Assembly: GCF_016107395.1 (NCBI RefSeq)
Contig: NZ_JAAIKO010000006.1
Coordinates: 124,001 to 188,000, forward strand
Reading direction: 5' to 3'
Length of the DNA stretch: 64,000 nt
Source of the DNA: Streptomyces fildesensis
GTDB taxonomy: Bacteria > Actinomycetota > Actinomycetes > Streptomycetales > Streptomycetaceae
The translations under genes and the position numbers were made by a program. Shown piece after piece: positions 17,448-26,435 of this stretch (position 1 is its first letter; every line of letters starts with the position of its first letter). Below the pieces are notes generated by a model. The model saw only the letters and a list, made by a program, of their open reading frames with translations, was not told the DNA's origin and searched no databases.

Positions 17448-18125
17448 TCACGTCCGCGGACGTGACCTCCGGTACAGCACGGTGCCGCCGATCAGCAGGG
17501 CAGCGCCCGCCGGTACGGTGAAGCCCAGGGAGTCCGTGCCCGTGTGCGCGAGCGACTCGCCGGCCTCGGCCTGGACGAGCGGGGCCTGATGACCCGCCGG
17601 TACCGGCACGGTCAGCCGCGGAGGCGCGGGGAGGGTGCGGACGGGAGGCGTGTCCGGCCGGTTTGAAGAGACGTTTCCGCTCGACGGGTTCCCGATACCC
17701 ACGACGCTGACCGCGTTCCCCGTGATGTTCACCGGCAGATCGATCGGCAACTGCAGGCCGTTGCCCGACAGGAGCCCCGGCGAGCCCTTCGTCGCGCCGT
17801 GCGCGGCCGAGTCGCCGGTGGTCGTGGACCGGGCGCCTCCGGTGCCCTGGCCGGCGGCCGGACCCGCGGCAGGACCGCCACCGTGCGAGACGTCGGCACA
17901 TCCGTTGCCGGACGACGGGTTGAGCAGGCCGACCACACTGACCGTGTTCCCGCACAGGTTGACCGGAACGTGCACCGGGATCTGCACCGAGTTGCCCGAC
18001 AGCACCCCGGGAGATCCCACCGAGTCACCACCGGCGCCCGCGTCGGCGTGCGCGTATCCGGCACTGGCCAGTGCTCCGCCGGCGACCATGGCGGTGAGCA
18101 GTCCCTTTCTGGCGACCTGTTTCAT
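17448..18125 (-). CDS. Long chaplin with two chaplin domains and LAXTG sorting signal
   Basis: 225-residue secreted surface protein. Signal peptide MKQVARKGLLTAMVAGGALA with cleavage after AHA; two chaplin domains (GSPGVLSGNSVQIPVHVPVN and, about 75 residues later, GSPGLLSGNGLQLPIDLPVN, each with GN.V.VVG..NPSSGN); then a proline-rich spacer and the sortase signal LAHTG, a hydrophobic helix and the basic tail YRRSRPRT. The first domain has two Cys, the second none. Long chaplins (ChpA-C type) are covalently anchored to the wall and display amyloid-forming domains needed for aerial hyphae. The start was placed at 18125 because it gives an intact signal peptide and has AGGA upstream. Confidence 0.93.
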   Translation of the reverse strand: MKQVARKGLLTAMVAGGALASAGYAHADAGAGGDSVGSPGVLSGNSVQIPVHVPVNLCGNTVSVVGLLNPSSGNGCADVSHGGGPAAGPAAGQGTGGARSTTTGDSAAHGATKGSPGLLSGNGLQLPIDLPVNITGNAVSVVGIGNPSSGNVSSNRPDTPPVRTLPAPPRLTVPVPAGHQAPLVQAEAGESLAHTGTDSLGFTVPAGAALLIGGTVLYRRSRPRT

Positions 18126-18334
18126 AGGTTTCCTGCCTTCCGGAATTCCACGCGGACCGAACGTCCGCACCCGTCACAACGCACCGGAGGCATTCGGGTT
18201 ATGGCTCATATGTATTTCACTCCCTTCGAGTGGTCGTGTACGGCCCGGCCCAAGTGGCCTGGGGTTCCGGCCTCGCGCGCGGCGGAGCACCCGGCCCGAA
18301 GCGGCGAACCGCACGTCCTTTAGCATGTCGGAGC

Positions 18335-20908
18335 ATGACGTTCACCCACCGCCCGAGCGGCGTTCCCGAGAGGCCCGTCCTCGACGGGCTGGAAGAGAAG
18401 TGGTCTCAACGGTGGGACACGTCAGGCGTATACGTATTTGACCGCTCCAGGACGCGCGAGCAGGTGTTCTCCATCGACACCCCGCCGCCCACCGTCAGCG
18501 GTTCGCTGCACGTCGGCCATGTCTTCTCGTACACGCACACCGACGCGATCGCGCGGTACCAGCGCATGTGCGGCAAGGAGGTCTTCTACCCGATGGGGTG
18601 GGACGACAACGGCCTGCCGACCGAGCGGCGCGTGCAGAACTACTTCGGTGTCCGGTGCGACCCGGCGCTGCCCTATGACCCGGAGTTCACCCCGCCCGAG
18701 AACCCGGGGAAGCAGCAGCTCCCCGTCTCCCGGCGCAACTTCATCGAACTGTGCGAGCGGCTGACCGTCGAGGACGAGAAGGCGTTCGAGGACCTGTGGC
18801 GCCGGCTCGGCCTGTCGGTGGACTGGACGCGGACGTACCAGACGATCAACGACGAGGCCCGTGCCACCTCGCAGCTCGCTTTCCTCAACTGCCTCGCCCG
18901 CGGCGAGGCGTACATGGCCGAGGCACCGACGCTGTGGGACGTCACCTTCCGCACCGCCGTCGCCCAGGCCGAACTGGAGGACCGCGAGCGGCCGGCCGCT
19001 TACCACCGGCTGGTGTTCCACGGCGCCGACGGCCGCCGCGTCCTGATCGACACCACCCGCCCCGAACTGCTCCCCGCCTGCGTCGCGCTCGTCGCCCACC
19101 CCGACGACGCCCGCTACCAGGACCTGTTCGGCACGACGGTCCGCACCCCGCTCTTCGATGTCGCCGTGCCCGTGCTGGCGCACCAGCTGGCCGACCCGGA
19201 GAAGGGCTCGGGCATCGCCATGGTGTGCACCTTCGGCGACACCACCGACGTCACCTGGTGGCGCGAACTCCGGCTCGACACCCGCCCGGTGATCGGCTGG
19301 GACGGCCGCTTCACCGCGGATCCGCCCCCGGGCGTCGACTCCGAAGCGGCGCGCGCCGCCTACGGCCGGCTGGCCGGAGCCACCGCGCACACCGCCCGCG
19401 AGCGCGTCGTGGAGATGCTGCGGGCCGGCGGCGAGATGGAGGGCGACCCGCGGCCGGTCACCCACACGGTGAAGTTCTTCGAGAAGGGCGACAAGCCCCT
19501 GGAGATCGTCACCACCCGCCAGTGGTACCTGCGCAACGGCGGGCGCGACGTCCCGCTGCGTGAGGAACTGCTCCGGCGCGGCGCCGAACTGCGCTGGCAC
19601 CCCGAACACATGCGGGTGCGCTACGAGAACTGGGTGAGCGGACTCAACGGTGACTGGCTCGTCAGCCGCCAGCGGTTCTTCGGCGTGCCGATCCCGGTCT
19701 GGTATCCGCTGGACCAGGAGGGCAACCCGGAGTACGACCGGCCGATCGCCCCGGACCCGGCGGCGCTGCCGGTCGACCCCAGCACCGAGGCGCCCGCGGG
19801 ATACACCGAGCAACAGCGCGGCGCGCCCGGCGGGTTCACCGGCGACCCCGACATCATGGACACCTGGGCCACCTCGTCGCTCACCCCGCAGATCGCCGGC
19901 CGGTGGCTGAAGGACCCGGATCTGTTCGAGCGGGTCTTCCCCATGGACCTCCGCCCGCAGGCCCACGAGATCATCCGTACCTGGCTGTTCTCCACCGTCG
20001 TCCGCTCGCACGCCGAACACGGCGTACTGCCCTGGAAGCACGCCACGATCTCCGGGTGGATCCTCGATCCGGACCGCAAGAAGATGTCGAAGTCCAAGGG
20101 CAATGTGGTCACCCCCGCCGACCTCCTCGTCCAGCACGGTTCCGACGCCGTCCGCTACTGGGCCGCCAGCGGCCGTCCCGGCACCGACACGGCCTTCGAC
20201 ACCGGCCAGATGAAGATCGGCCGCCGGCTCGCGGTGAAGATCCTCAACGCCAGCAAGTTCGTCCGCGGCTTCGGCGAGGTGCCCGACGGGACCCCCGTCA
20301 CCGGTCCCCTGGACCGCGCGATGCTCGCCGAACTCGCCGCGGCGGTCGAGGAGGTCACCGCCGCGTTCGAGGACTTCAACTACGCGCGCGCCCTGGAGCG
20401 AACGGAGCACTTCTTCTGGCGCTTCTGCGACGACTACGTCGAACTGGTCAAGGACCGTGCCTACGGCGCCGAGGGCAGTGCCAACGGATCATGGGACATC
20501 GACGGGACGCACTCGGCCCGCGCGGCCCTGACCACTGCCCTCGACACGCTGCTGCGGCTCTTCGCCCCCGTGCTGCCGTTCGTCACGGAGGAAGTGTGGT
20601 CCTGGCACGCCGAGGGCTCGGTCCACCGTGCGGCCTGGCCCGCGGCGGCGGAGATCCGCGCCCTGGCCGCCGACGGGGACGGAGAGCTGCTGGCGACGGC
20701 GGCCGAGGTCATCGCGGCGGTCCGCAAGGCCAAGTCGGAGGCGAAGGTGTCCATGCGCGCCGAGGTGAAGGAGGCCGTGGTCTCCGGTCCGCGTGAGGTG
20801 CTCGACCGCTACGCCCTCGTCGACGCCGATGTGCGTGCCGCCGGCCGGATCGGCGCCGTGGAACAGCAGGAGGACGCCGGACCCTTGGCGGTGCGCGTCA
20901 GTCTGTGA
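18335..20908 (+). CDS. valS: Valine--tRNA ligase
   Basis: Class I aminoacyl-tRNA synthetase that charges tRNA-Val, 857 residues. Motifs: PPPTVSGSLHVGHVFSY (HIGH region), MGWDDNGLPTERRVQN, a CP1 editing insertion and KKMSKSKGN (KMSKS), followed by the anticodon-binding domain. The N-terminus and short length resemble the archaeal/rickettsial-like ValS group rather than the longer E. coli-like type. The ATG at 18335 lies eight bases after TAGCAT, a possible -10 box, and has no well-spaced ribosome-binding site, so a leaderless message is possible. A stable hairpin follows the gene. Confidence 0.95.
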   Translation: MTFTHRPSGVPERPVLDGLEEKWSQRWDTSGVYVFDRSRTREQVFSIDTPPPTVSGSLHVGHVFSYTHTDAIARYQRMCGKEVFYPMGWDDNGLPTERRVQNYFGVRCDPALPYDPEFTPPENPGKQQLPVSRRNFIELCERLTVEDEKAFEDLWRRLGLSVDWTRTYQTINDEARATSQLAFLNCLARGEAYMAEAPTLWDVTFRTAVAQAELEDRERPAAYHRLVFHGADGRRVLIDTTRPELLPACVALVAHPDDARYQDLFGTTVRTPLFDVAVPVLAHQLADPEKGSGIAMVCTFGDTTDVTWWRELRLDTRPVIGWDGRFTADPPPGVDSEAARAAYGRLAGATAHTARERVVEMLRAGGEMEGDPRPVTHTVKFFEKGDKPLEIVTTRQWYLRNGGRDVPLREELLRRGAELRWHPEHMRVRYENWVSGLNGDWLVSRQRFFGVPIPVWYPLDQEGNPEYDRPIAPDPAALPVDPSTEAPAGYTEQQRGAPGGFTGDPDIMDTWATSSLTPQIAGRWLKDPDLFERVFPMDLRPQAHEIIRTWLFSTVVRSHAEHGVLPWKHATISGWILDPDRKKMSKSKGNVVTPADLLVQHGSDAVRYWAASGRPGTDTAFDTGQMKIGRRLAVKILNASKFVRGFGEVPDGTPVTGPLDRAMLAELAAAVEEVTAAFEDFNYARALERTEHFFWRFCDDYVELVKDRAYGAEGSANGSWDIDGTHSARAALTTALDTLLRLFAPVLPFVTEEVWSWHAEGSVHRAAWPAAAEIRALAADGDGELLATAAEVIAAVRKAKSEAKVSMRAEVKEAVVSGPREVLDRYALVDADVRAAGRIGAVEQQEDAGPLAVRVSL

Positions 20909-20949
20909 CCGGCCGGACGGCCAGTCCGTGACCGACCGGACGGACCGAA

Positions 20950-20984
20950 GCGGCTGCCCCGGGCCCATGAACCGGGGCAGCCGC
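20950..20984. terminator. Bidirectional hairpin between convergent genes
   Basis: Perfect 13-bp stem GCGGCTGCCCCGG (20950-20962) / 20972-20984 with a 9-nt loop, placed between the valS stop and the stop of the opposing secreted-protein gene. It is positioned to end transcription from both sides. Confidence 0.82.
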
Positions 20985-21020
20985 GGCTGCGGGGCGCGAT
21001 CACACGCCGGGGGGGAGCGG

Positions 21021-21506
21021 TCAGTTGTGGTCGGCCCGGCGGCGGCGCAGCATCACGACGCCGCCGGCCGCGACGCCGAGGAGGGCGATGCCGCCCGTGA
21101 TCCGGCCGGTGTTCATCCCGCCGACCGAACCGCCCAGACCGGTCCTGGCACCCTTGCTCGCCGTGCCGACCTCGAACTGGTAGGTGCTGGTGGCGCCACC
21201 GGGACACGCGACGTCGATCGAGTACGTGCCGGCCTTGATGGCGGACCTGATCGTCGCGGTGCCGGTGTAGATGCGCGCCGAGCCGGTGGAGAGCTCGACC
21301 TTGCCGGTGAAGGCCTCCGACGTGGCCGAGGCCGAGGAGGCGGTGCAGCCGCCGCTGACGGAGATGACGACGGTGGAGCCGGGCATGGCCGGGCTCGGGG
21401 TGACGCTCAGCGAGGGCTGGTCCGCGGCGTACGCGGCACTGGCACCGGCTCCGATCGCGACGGAGGCGAGGGCGGTGGCAGCCAGGACCGTGGCTATGCG
21501 ACGCAT
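21021..21506 (-). CDS. Secreted, C-terminally membrane-anchored hypothetical protein
   Basis: 161 residues: signal peptide MRRIATVLAATALASVAIGAG with cleavage near AYA-ADQ, a beta-rich extracellular domain of about 85 residues with a Cys pair (GGCTAS and DVACPGG), a Gly-rich linker and a C-terminal TM helix (GGIALLGVAAGGVVMLRRRR) with basic tail. No LPXTG box is visible, so the anchor is the helix itself. The start has GGAG eight bases upstream. Such Ig-like anchored proteins are common in Streptomyces; function unknown. Confidence 0.83.
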   Translation of the reverse strand: MRRIATVLAATALASVAIGAGASAAYAADQPSLSVTPSPAMPGSTVVISVSGGCTASSASATSEAFTGKVELSTGSARIYTGTATIRSAIKAGTYSIDVACPGGATSTYQFEVGTASKGARTGLGGSVGGMNTGRITGGIALLGVAAGGVVMLRRRRADHN

Positions 21507-22025
21507 GGTGCGAACTCCGTTCACCGACACGGGGAGCGCACGATGTGCACGCAGTCGACTCCATGCCTGAGATCCATCCAAAGGGGATATGTATCGGCCC
21601 GCGCATCCTCGCCGGGGCCCGAGCGTCCCTCGGACGGCGGCACCCGACGTCGTCCTGGGCAGCGATCCGGCAGGTCACAGCATCATGGGCGGGAGGGACG
21701 GCCGCTGCCCGGCGCACCGCCGAACGAGTGGGAGCGCCACGGCCGGGGCGCCACTCGGCGACCGGAGGGGCGACCGGGCGGGTTCGGACCGGGGTGGGAC
21801 CGGGGCGGGATCGGTCGCCGCGACACAGGCCGCACCTGCACAAAATGTGCCGACCGGCAAGGCGTTCGGCGAAATTCACCCACAGGACTGAACCGCCAGC
21901 TGCCTGCACGTTTCTGCTTTTCCCACGGTCCCTTAGAGTTCAGGGATGTCGCCCGGGACTCCGGTGGTAGTCCGTATGGCTGAGTGCTTCCGTCGATCCG
22001 GAAGCTGTTGGACAGGGGACCGCGC
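21507..22025. other. 519-bp region without a supported gene
   Basis: This holds the promoter region of the secreted protein (minus strand) and the upstream region of the STAS gene (plus strand). Open frames exist on both strands but none has a ribosome-binding site, conserved motif or normal codon pattern. I see no clear hairpin or operator in it. Confidence 0.6.
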
Positions 22026-22447
22026 ATGGATGAGGACACCCAGCCCGCCACCGCGGGCCAGACCTCCCTCCGGTCGGACTCCGCGCTGTCGCGGCGCCGG
22101 CTCGTCCACACCTACGAGCGGGGCGAGTTCACCGTGGTGGAGTTACGCGGGGAGATCGACCTGTCCACGATCGAGGAGGTCGGCGCGGGCGTGTCCGCCG
22201 TGACGGAGTCGCCGGGCGCCCTGGTGGTCGTGGACCTGCGGCCCGCCCAGTTCTTCGACTGCGCCGCCTGACGCTGCTGGTCCGCACCCACCGCCGGCTT
22301 CTGGAGCACGACGGCTGGATGGGGCTGGTCTGCACCCATCCCTGGCATCTGCGGATCCTGCGGCTGGCCGGCCTCACGATGGACCTGCGCCCCGTCGCGA
22401 CGGTGGAGGCCGCCTGCGCCCGCGCACCGCGCAAGCGCCCGGACTGA
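22026..22447 (+). pseudogene. STAS-domain anti-sigma factor antagonist, frameshifted
   Basis: The first 80 codons (from ATG 22026, preceded by AGGGGA) encode the start of an anti-anti-sigma protein (EFTVVELRGEIDLSTIEEV, VVVDLRPAQFFDC) and then hit TGA at 22269-22271. The missing half continues in the next frame from 22268 (LTLLVRTHRRLLEHDGWMG, LVCTHPWHLRILRLAGL) to a TGA at 22445. Restoring one base near 22266 (GCCGC to GCCGGC) rejoins the STAS domain as FFDCAG. Even so, Cys and Ala occupy the usual phospho-acceptor Ser positions. This is either a genuine frameshift or a sequencing error; as written the product is truncated. Confidence 0.8.
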
Positions 22448-22498
22448 CGCAGCGCCCGCAGTGACGCCGGCGGTACGGCGGCCCGGAGTCGGACGGGC

Positions 22499-24484
22499 TC
22501 AGCCGCAGGTGATGTTGGCGTGGTCGAAGGACGCCGTGAAGGGCCGCTTCTGCGGATCACCCTGGGGCGACTGGGCGCGGTTGACGACGGAGAGGCCGAT
22601 CCGGAGTTCCGGTGTCCCCTTGCCTCCCGACGTGCCCGGAGTCGGCGCCTGCCCCAGCTGCTGCCAGTCCGCCGCACCGCTCGCCCGCCAGGACGCGGTC
22701 ACCGTATCTCCGGCGCGCCGCAGCCGCAGTTGGAGGCTGGTGGCGTCCGTCCTGACGAGCGTCCTGCCCTTGGCCGCCGCGGTGGTGAAGGCGTAGTCCA
22801 CGGTGACGTACTTCCCGTCGTCCCTGAAGTACTCGAAGGTGATGCCGCCGGTGTCGCCGTAGCCGCGCTCCAGGCGGATGTACCCGAAGTCGGCCGCGCT
22901 GAGGAAGAGGCCGGCTCCCTGGTAGGTGTAATGCGGGGACGCGTTCACTTCGGTCTCGGCGGTGAAGTTCCCGTTCACCTCCCGGTAGAACATGGGCGCC
23001 CTGGCACCGATCGAGGGGATGTCGGCGCGCAGATCGGCGCCGTCGGCGGCGGTGATGTCGAGCTTGCCGCCGGGGAGCGCGATGGTGTCTTCCATCTTGT
23101 TGATCGGATGCCAGCCGGCGGCGCTCACGTTCGAGGTGAAGGGGTCGTTGATGCCGCCGCAGGGCAGCGCGGTGGCCGGGCCGTCCGGGGCGGGTGAGGC
23201 CGTGCTCGGCGCGCCCGAAGCCTTGCTGTCCCCACCCGTGTCGTCCTTGTTCCCCAACTGGTTCAGCGCGATGGCCACACCGCCGCCGATCAGCAGCACC
23301 GCGACGGCCACCGCGAGGATCGCGCGGCGGCGCTTCGGCGGCCGCTGGACTCCGGGATGCTGCGGGGCCTGCGGGGCCGGGACGGTGGAGTACGCGCTGT
23401 GGCTGCCGGGTCCGTTGTACCCGGTCCCGCCGGAGGCCGGGACGAACGGCGGCGGGCCGAACCCCGCGGGCGGGCCGGCTCCCTCCGCACGACCCGATCC
23501 CTCCGCCGGACCGGGATAGCCGTAGCCGGACGGCGCCGGTGCGGTGAGCGGAGCGGTGGGGGCCGGAGGGGGGTCCAGCACGGTCCGTTCCTCGTCGAGC
23601 ATCCCCGACTGCCGCAGGATCGCCCGGGTCAGCGGCGCGGGCAGCCAGCGCCCGCCCGACGCGAACGCCGCGGTCGGCGCCTGATCGGGGGAGTCCAGCC
23701 CGTCCAGGATCTGCGCCGCGCTGGGCCGTTCCCACGGGTTCTTGGCCAGACAGCTCCGAGCCAGCGGGCGCAGTCCGCCCGGCAGGTCGTCCACCTCGAC
23801 CTCGTCGTTGACCACCCGGTAGAGCAGCGCGGGGGTGGGGCCGGTGCCGAAGGGGGACCGGCCGGTCGCGGCGAAGACCAGCACCGCGCCCAGCGCGAAG
23901 ATGTCGGTGGCGAAGGTGACCTCGCCACCGGTGACCTGCTCGGGCGCCATGAATCCCGGTGAGCCGATCGCCGATCCGGCCATCGTCAGCCCCACGGACT
24001 CCAGCGCCTTGGCGATGCCGAAGTCGATGACCTTGGGACCGTCCAGGGCGAGCAGCACATTCGACGGCTTGAGGTCCCGGTGGACCAGCCCCGCCCGGTG
24101 GATGGCGACCAGTGCCTCGGCGAGCCCGGCGACGAGCATGCGCACGGAGTCCTCGGGCAGCGGGCCGAACTCCGTCACGGCGCTGGTGAGGGACGGTCCG
24201 GGGACGTAGCCGGTGGCCAGCCACGGCGGGTCCGCGTTCGGATCGGCGTCGATGACCGGTGCCGTGAAGACCCCGCTGACCCGTTTCGCGGCCTCGACCT
24301 CACGGGCGAACCTGATGCGGAACTGCGGGTCCTGGGCCAGATCGGCCCGGACCACCTTCACCGCGACGGACCGGCCGCCCGGTGAGCGCGCCAGATAGAC
24401 CTGCCCCATGCCGCCCGCGCCGAGCCGTGCGCTGATCCGGTACTGCGCCACCTGCCGCGGATCCCCGGGCCCCAGTTGTTCCAC
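22499..24484 (-). CDS. PknB-type serine/threonine protein kinase with external DUF1349-like sensor
   Basis: 661-residue receptor kinase. The kinase domain (15-265) has the glycine loop GAGGMGQVYLA, catalytic Lys43, HRDLKPSN (Asp137), DFG at 154-156 and MAPEQ. A proline/glycine-rich juxtamembrane segment (300-385) precedes one TM helix (388-408). The external 200 residues carry no PASTA repeats; they read as a concanavalin-like beta sandwich (DPFTSNVSAAGWHP, GAGLFLSAADFGYIRLERG, WRASGAADWQQLG) resembling the DUF1349 family, which suggests binding of a carbohydrate or similar ligand. It is a single gene, divergent from the acetyltransferase. The DUF1349 assignment is from pattern memory. Confidence 0.9.
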   Translation of the reverse strand: MEQLGPGDPRQVAQYRISARLGAGGMGQVYLARSPGGRSVAVKVVRADLAQDPQFRIRFAREVEAAKRVSGVFTAPVIDADPNADPPWLATGYVPGPSLTSAVTEFGPLPEDSVRMLVAGLAEALVAIHRAGLVHRDLKPSNVLLALDGPKVIDFGIAKALESVGLTMAGSAIGSPGFMAPEQVTGGEVTFATDIFALGAVLVFAATGRSPFGTGPTPALLYRVVNDEVEVDDLPGGLRPLARSCLAKNPWERPSAAQILDGLDSPDQAPTAAFASGGRWLPAPLTRAILRQSGMLDEERTVLDPPPAPTAPLTAPAPSGYGYPGPAEGSGRAEGAGPPAGFGPPPFVPASGGTGYNGPGSHSAYSTVPAPQAPQHPGVQRPPKRRRAILAVAVAVLLIGGGVAIALNQLGNKDDTGGDSKASGAPSTASPAPDGPATALPCGGINDPFTSNVSAAGWHPINKMEDTIALPGGKLDITAADGADLRADIPSIGARAPMFYREVNGNFTAETEVNASPHYTYQGAGLFLSAADFGYIRLERGYGDTGGITFEYFRDDGKYVTVDYAFTTAAAKGRTLVRTDATSLQLRLRRAGDTVTASWRASGAADWQQLGQAPTPGTSGGKGTPELRIGLSVVNRAQSPQGDPQKRPFTASFDHANITCG

Positions 24485-24696
24485 CGTGCCGCACCCCCTC
24501 CGGAACCCGTGCCGGCCGGGCGCCGCAAGCTCCCCCGCCGACGTCGCATCCGGCCCACGATCAGAGTAGAGCCGCGCGGCCCGCGGTGGGGTGTGTCGCG
24601 CAAGTCGGCGTGCCGCCGGATCCGGCGGGGCTGTCGAGCCCCGCCTGCCCGCCCGCGCTGTTGGCTATCGTGGCTGATCTGGGAGAGAGGACCCCT

Positions 24697-25266
24697 GTGG
24701 GCGAGAACAAGGAACGCATGCTGGCAGGCGACTGGTACCTCCCGGACGACCCCGACCTGGGTGCGGATTCCGAGCGGCGAGCCGAGCTGTGCGCGGCCTA
24801 CAACTCGGTCGACCCGGGTGCGCGGCCCGCACCGGCCGAGCGTCGCAAGCTCCTGGAGCACCTGCTCGGCGCGGTGGGCGAAGGGGTGGTGATCCGTGCG
24901 CCGTTCCAGTGCGACTACGGGCGTCAGATCACTGTCGGCGCCCGGACGTTCGTGAACTTCGGTGCGGTCTTCCTCGACGCGGCGCCCATCACCATCGGAG
25001 CCGACGTGCAGATCGGTCCTAACGTCCAACTGCTGACGCCGGCCCATGAGCTGGACACCGAGCGGCGGCGGGCCGGCTGGGAGAAGGCGGTGCCGATCAC
25101 GATCGGCGACAACGTCTGGCTCGGCGGCGGGGTGATCGTCTGCCCCGGAGTGACCATCGGCGAGAACACCGTGGTCGGCGCCGGTGCGGTGGTCACCAAG
25201 GACCTGCCGGCCGGCGTCCTGGCGGTCGGCAATCCGGCCCGGGTCATCCGCTCGCTGGACACCTGA
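24697..25266 (+). CDS. Maltose/galactoside O-acetyltransferase-like hexapeptide enzyme
   Basis: 189-residue acetyl-CoA:sugar O-acetyltransferase (Maa/LacA type). The N-terminal helical Mac domain (KERMLAGDWYLPDDPDL, RAELCAAYNSVDPG) precedes left-handed beta-helix repeats (ITVGARTFVNFGAVFLD, ITIGADVQIGPNVQLLTPAHELD, VWLGGGVIVCPGVTIGENTVVGAGAVVTKD). His in TPAHELD is the usual catalytic residue. The GTG start at 24697 is chosen because AGAGAGG lies seven bases upstream; a later ATG at 24718 is less likely. Confidence 0.92.
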   Translation: MGENKERMLAGDWYLPDDPDLGADSERRAELCAAYNSVDPGARPAPAERRKLLEHLLGAVGEGVVIRAPFQCDYGRQITVGARTFVNFGAVFLDAAPITIGADVQIGPNVQLLTPAHELDTERRRAGWEKAVPITIGDNVWLGGGVIVCPGVTIGENTVVGAGAVVTKDLPAGVLAVGNPARVIRSLDT

Positions 25267-25285
25267 CCGCCCTGGTCGGAGGGGG

Positions 25286-25316
25286 TTGACTTAGAGCGCT
25301 CTCCAGGATGCAGACT
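25286..25316 (+). promoter_or_regulatory. Candidate promoter with palindrome before the aldo/keto reductase
   Basis: TTGACT (25286-25291), a 19-bp spacer and CAGACT (25311-25316), with the perfect palindrome AGAGCGCTCT (25293-25302) inside the spacer. A long 19-bp spacer with a dyad is reminiscent of MerR-type promoters, but no MerR gene is adjacent and the dyad is off-centre, so the regulator family is a guess. Confidence 0.4.
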
Positions 25317-25361
25317 CCTGCTCAAAGCCCGGCACCGATGGGCTCGACGAGGGGAACGCAC

Positions 25362-26348
25362 ATGCGGTACCGCACGATCGGCAAGGACCCGGCGACCCGC
25401 CGCGAGGTGAGCGTGCTGAGTCTCGGCGCCATGCTGTTCGGCACGATCACCGATGAGGCGACATCGTTCGCGATCCTCGACCGGTTCGTCGAAGCCGGCG
25501 GCACCTTCATCGACACGTCCAACAACTACGCCTACTGGGTCAACGGCACCCAGGGCGGCGAGAGCGAGGAACTGCTCGGCCGTTGGCGCCGCAGCCGCGG
25601 TGCCGGTGACGAGCTGACCATCGCCACCAAGCTCGGGGGGCGGCCGCTCGCCCCCAGCGCCACCATGGCCCTCGACGTCGAAGGCCTGTCGGCCAAGACG
25701 ATCCGGGAGTCCGCGGAGCGCAGCCGGGAGCGGCTCGGTATGGAGAAGCTGGACCTGCTGTACGCGCACACCCAGATCACGAGCGTACCGACGCAGGAGA
25801 TCGTCGAGAGCTTCGCCGAACTGGTCGCCGAGGGCGCCGTCGGTCTGCTCGGGGCGAGCAACCACTACGCGTGGCGGGTGGAGCAGGCCCGCAGCCTGGC
25901 CGCGGCGGCCGGCCTGCCGGGGTACGAGGTCCTGCAGTTCCACCACAGCTATCTGCGGCAGCGCACCGACTTCCCGAGCCGGCGCTCCCCGGACGGCCAG
26001 GAGGGCGTGCTCAGCGGCGACCATCTCAGCTATCTGCGCTCCGACCCCGAACTCGCGCTCGTCGCCTACTCGCCACTGCTGGGCGGTGCCTACGTCCGTG
26101 AGGACAAGCCGCTGGGCCCCGAGTTCGACCACTCGGGCACGCCGGTCCGGCTCGCCGCACTGCGGCAGGTGGCCAAGGAGACCGGGGCGACCGCCAACCA
26201 GGTGGTGCTGTCCTGGCTGATCGGATCCGAGATCCCGGCGATCCCGCTGGTCGGCGCCTCCTCGGTGGCGCAGCTGGACGAGAGTCTGGCCGCGGTCGAC
26301 CTGGAGCTGACGGCGGAACAGCGCGAGCGGCTGGACGCGGCGCGGTAA
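25362..26348 (+). CDS. Aldo/keto reductase
   Basis: 328-residue NADPH-dependent oxidoreductase with the TIM-barrel AKR fold. Visible: GTFIDTSNNYAYW (catalytic Asp and Tyr), KLGGRPL (catalytic Lys), DLLYAHTQ (His) and the cofactor-binding tail AIPLVGASSVAQLDESLAAVD. The ATG at 25362 follows GAGGGGA with ideal spacing; two earlier ATGs in frame lie inside the probable promoter and are unlikely. Single gene; substrate unknown. Confidence 0.92.
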   Translation: MRYRTIGKDPATRREVSVLSLGAMLFGTITDEATSFAILDRFVEAGGTFIDTSNNYAYWVNGTQGGESEELLGRWRRSRGAGDELTIATKLGGRPLAPSATMALDVEGLSAKTIRESAERSRERLGMEKLDLLYAHTQITSVPTQEIVESFAELVAEGAVGLLGASNHYAWRVEQARSLAAAAGLPGYEVLQFHHSYLRQRTDFPSRRSPDGQEGVLSGDHLSYLRSDPELALVAYSPLLGGAYVREDKPLGPEFDHSGTPVRLAALRQVAKETGATANQVVLSWLIGSEIPAIPLVGASSVAQLDESLAAVDLELTAEQRERLDAAR

Positions 26349-26435
26349 CCCGTCGCCTGCGGCGGGCACCCTCGTACCGCCGGTGTGATCTCCGACCCCG
26401 CCCCGATGCAGGACCGACGGCCACGGCGTTGCGGC

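Noticed and set aside
24924-26369. A 481-codon minus-strand frame opposite the acetyltransferase and reductase
   Set aside because: Shadow of two well-defined plus-strand enzymes; no motif of its own.
26349-26435. GC hairpin CCCGTCGC/GCGGCGGG after the aldo/keto reductase as terminator
   Set aside because: The loop would be only 2 nt and one pair is G-T; too weak to call.
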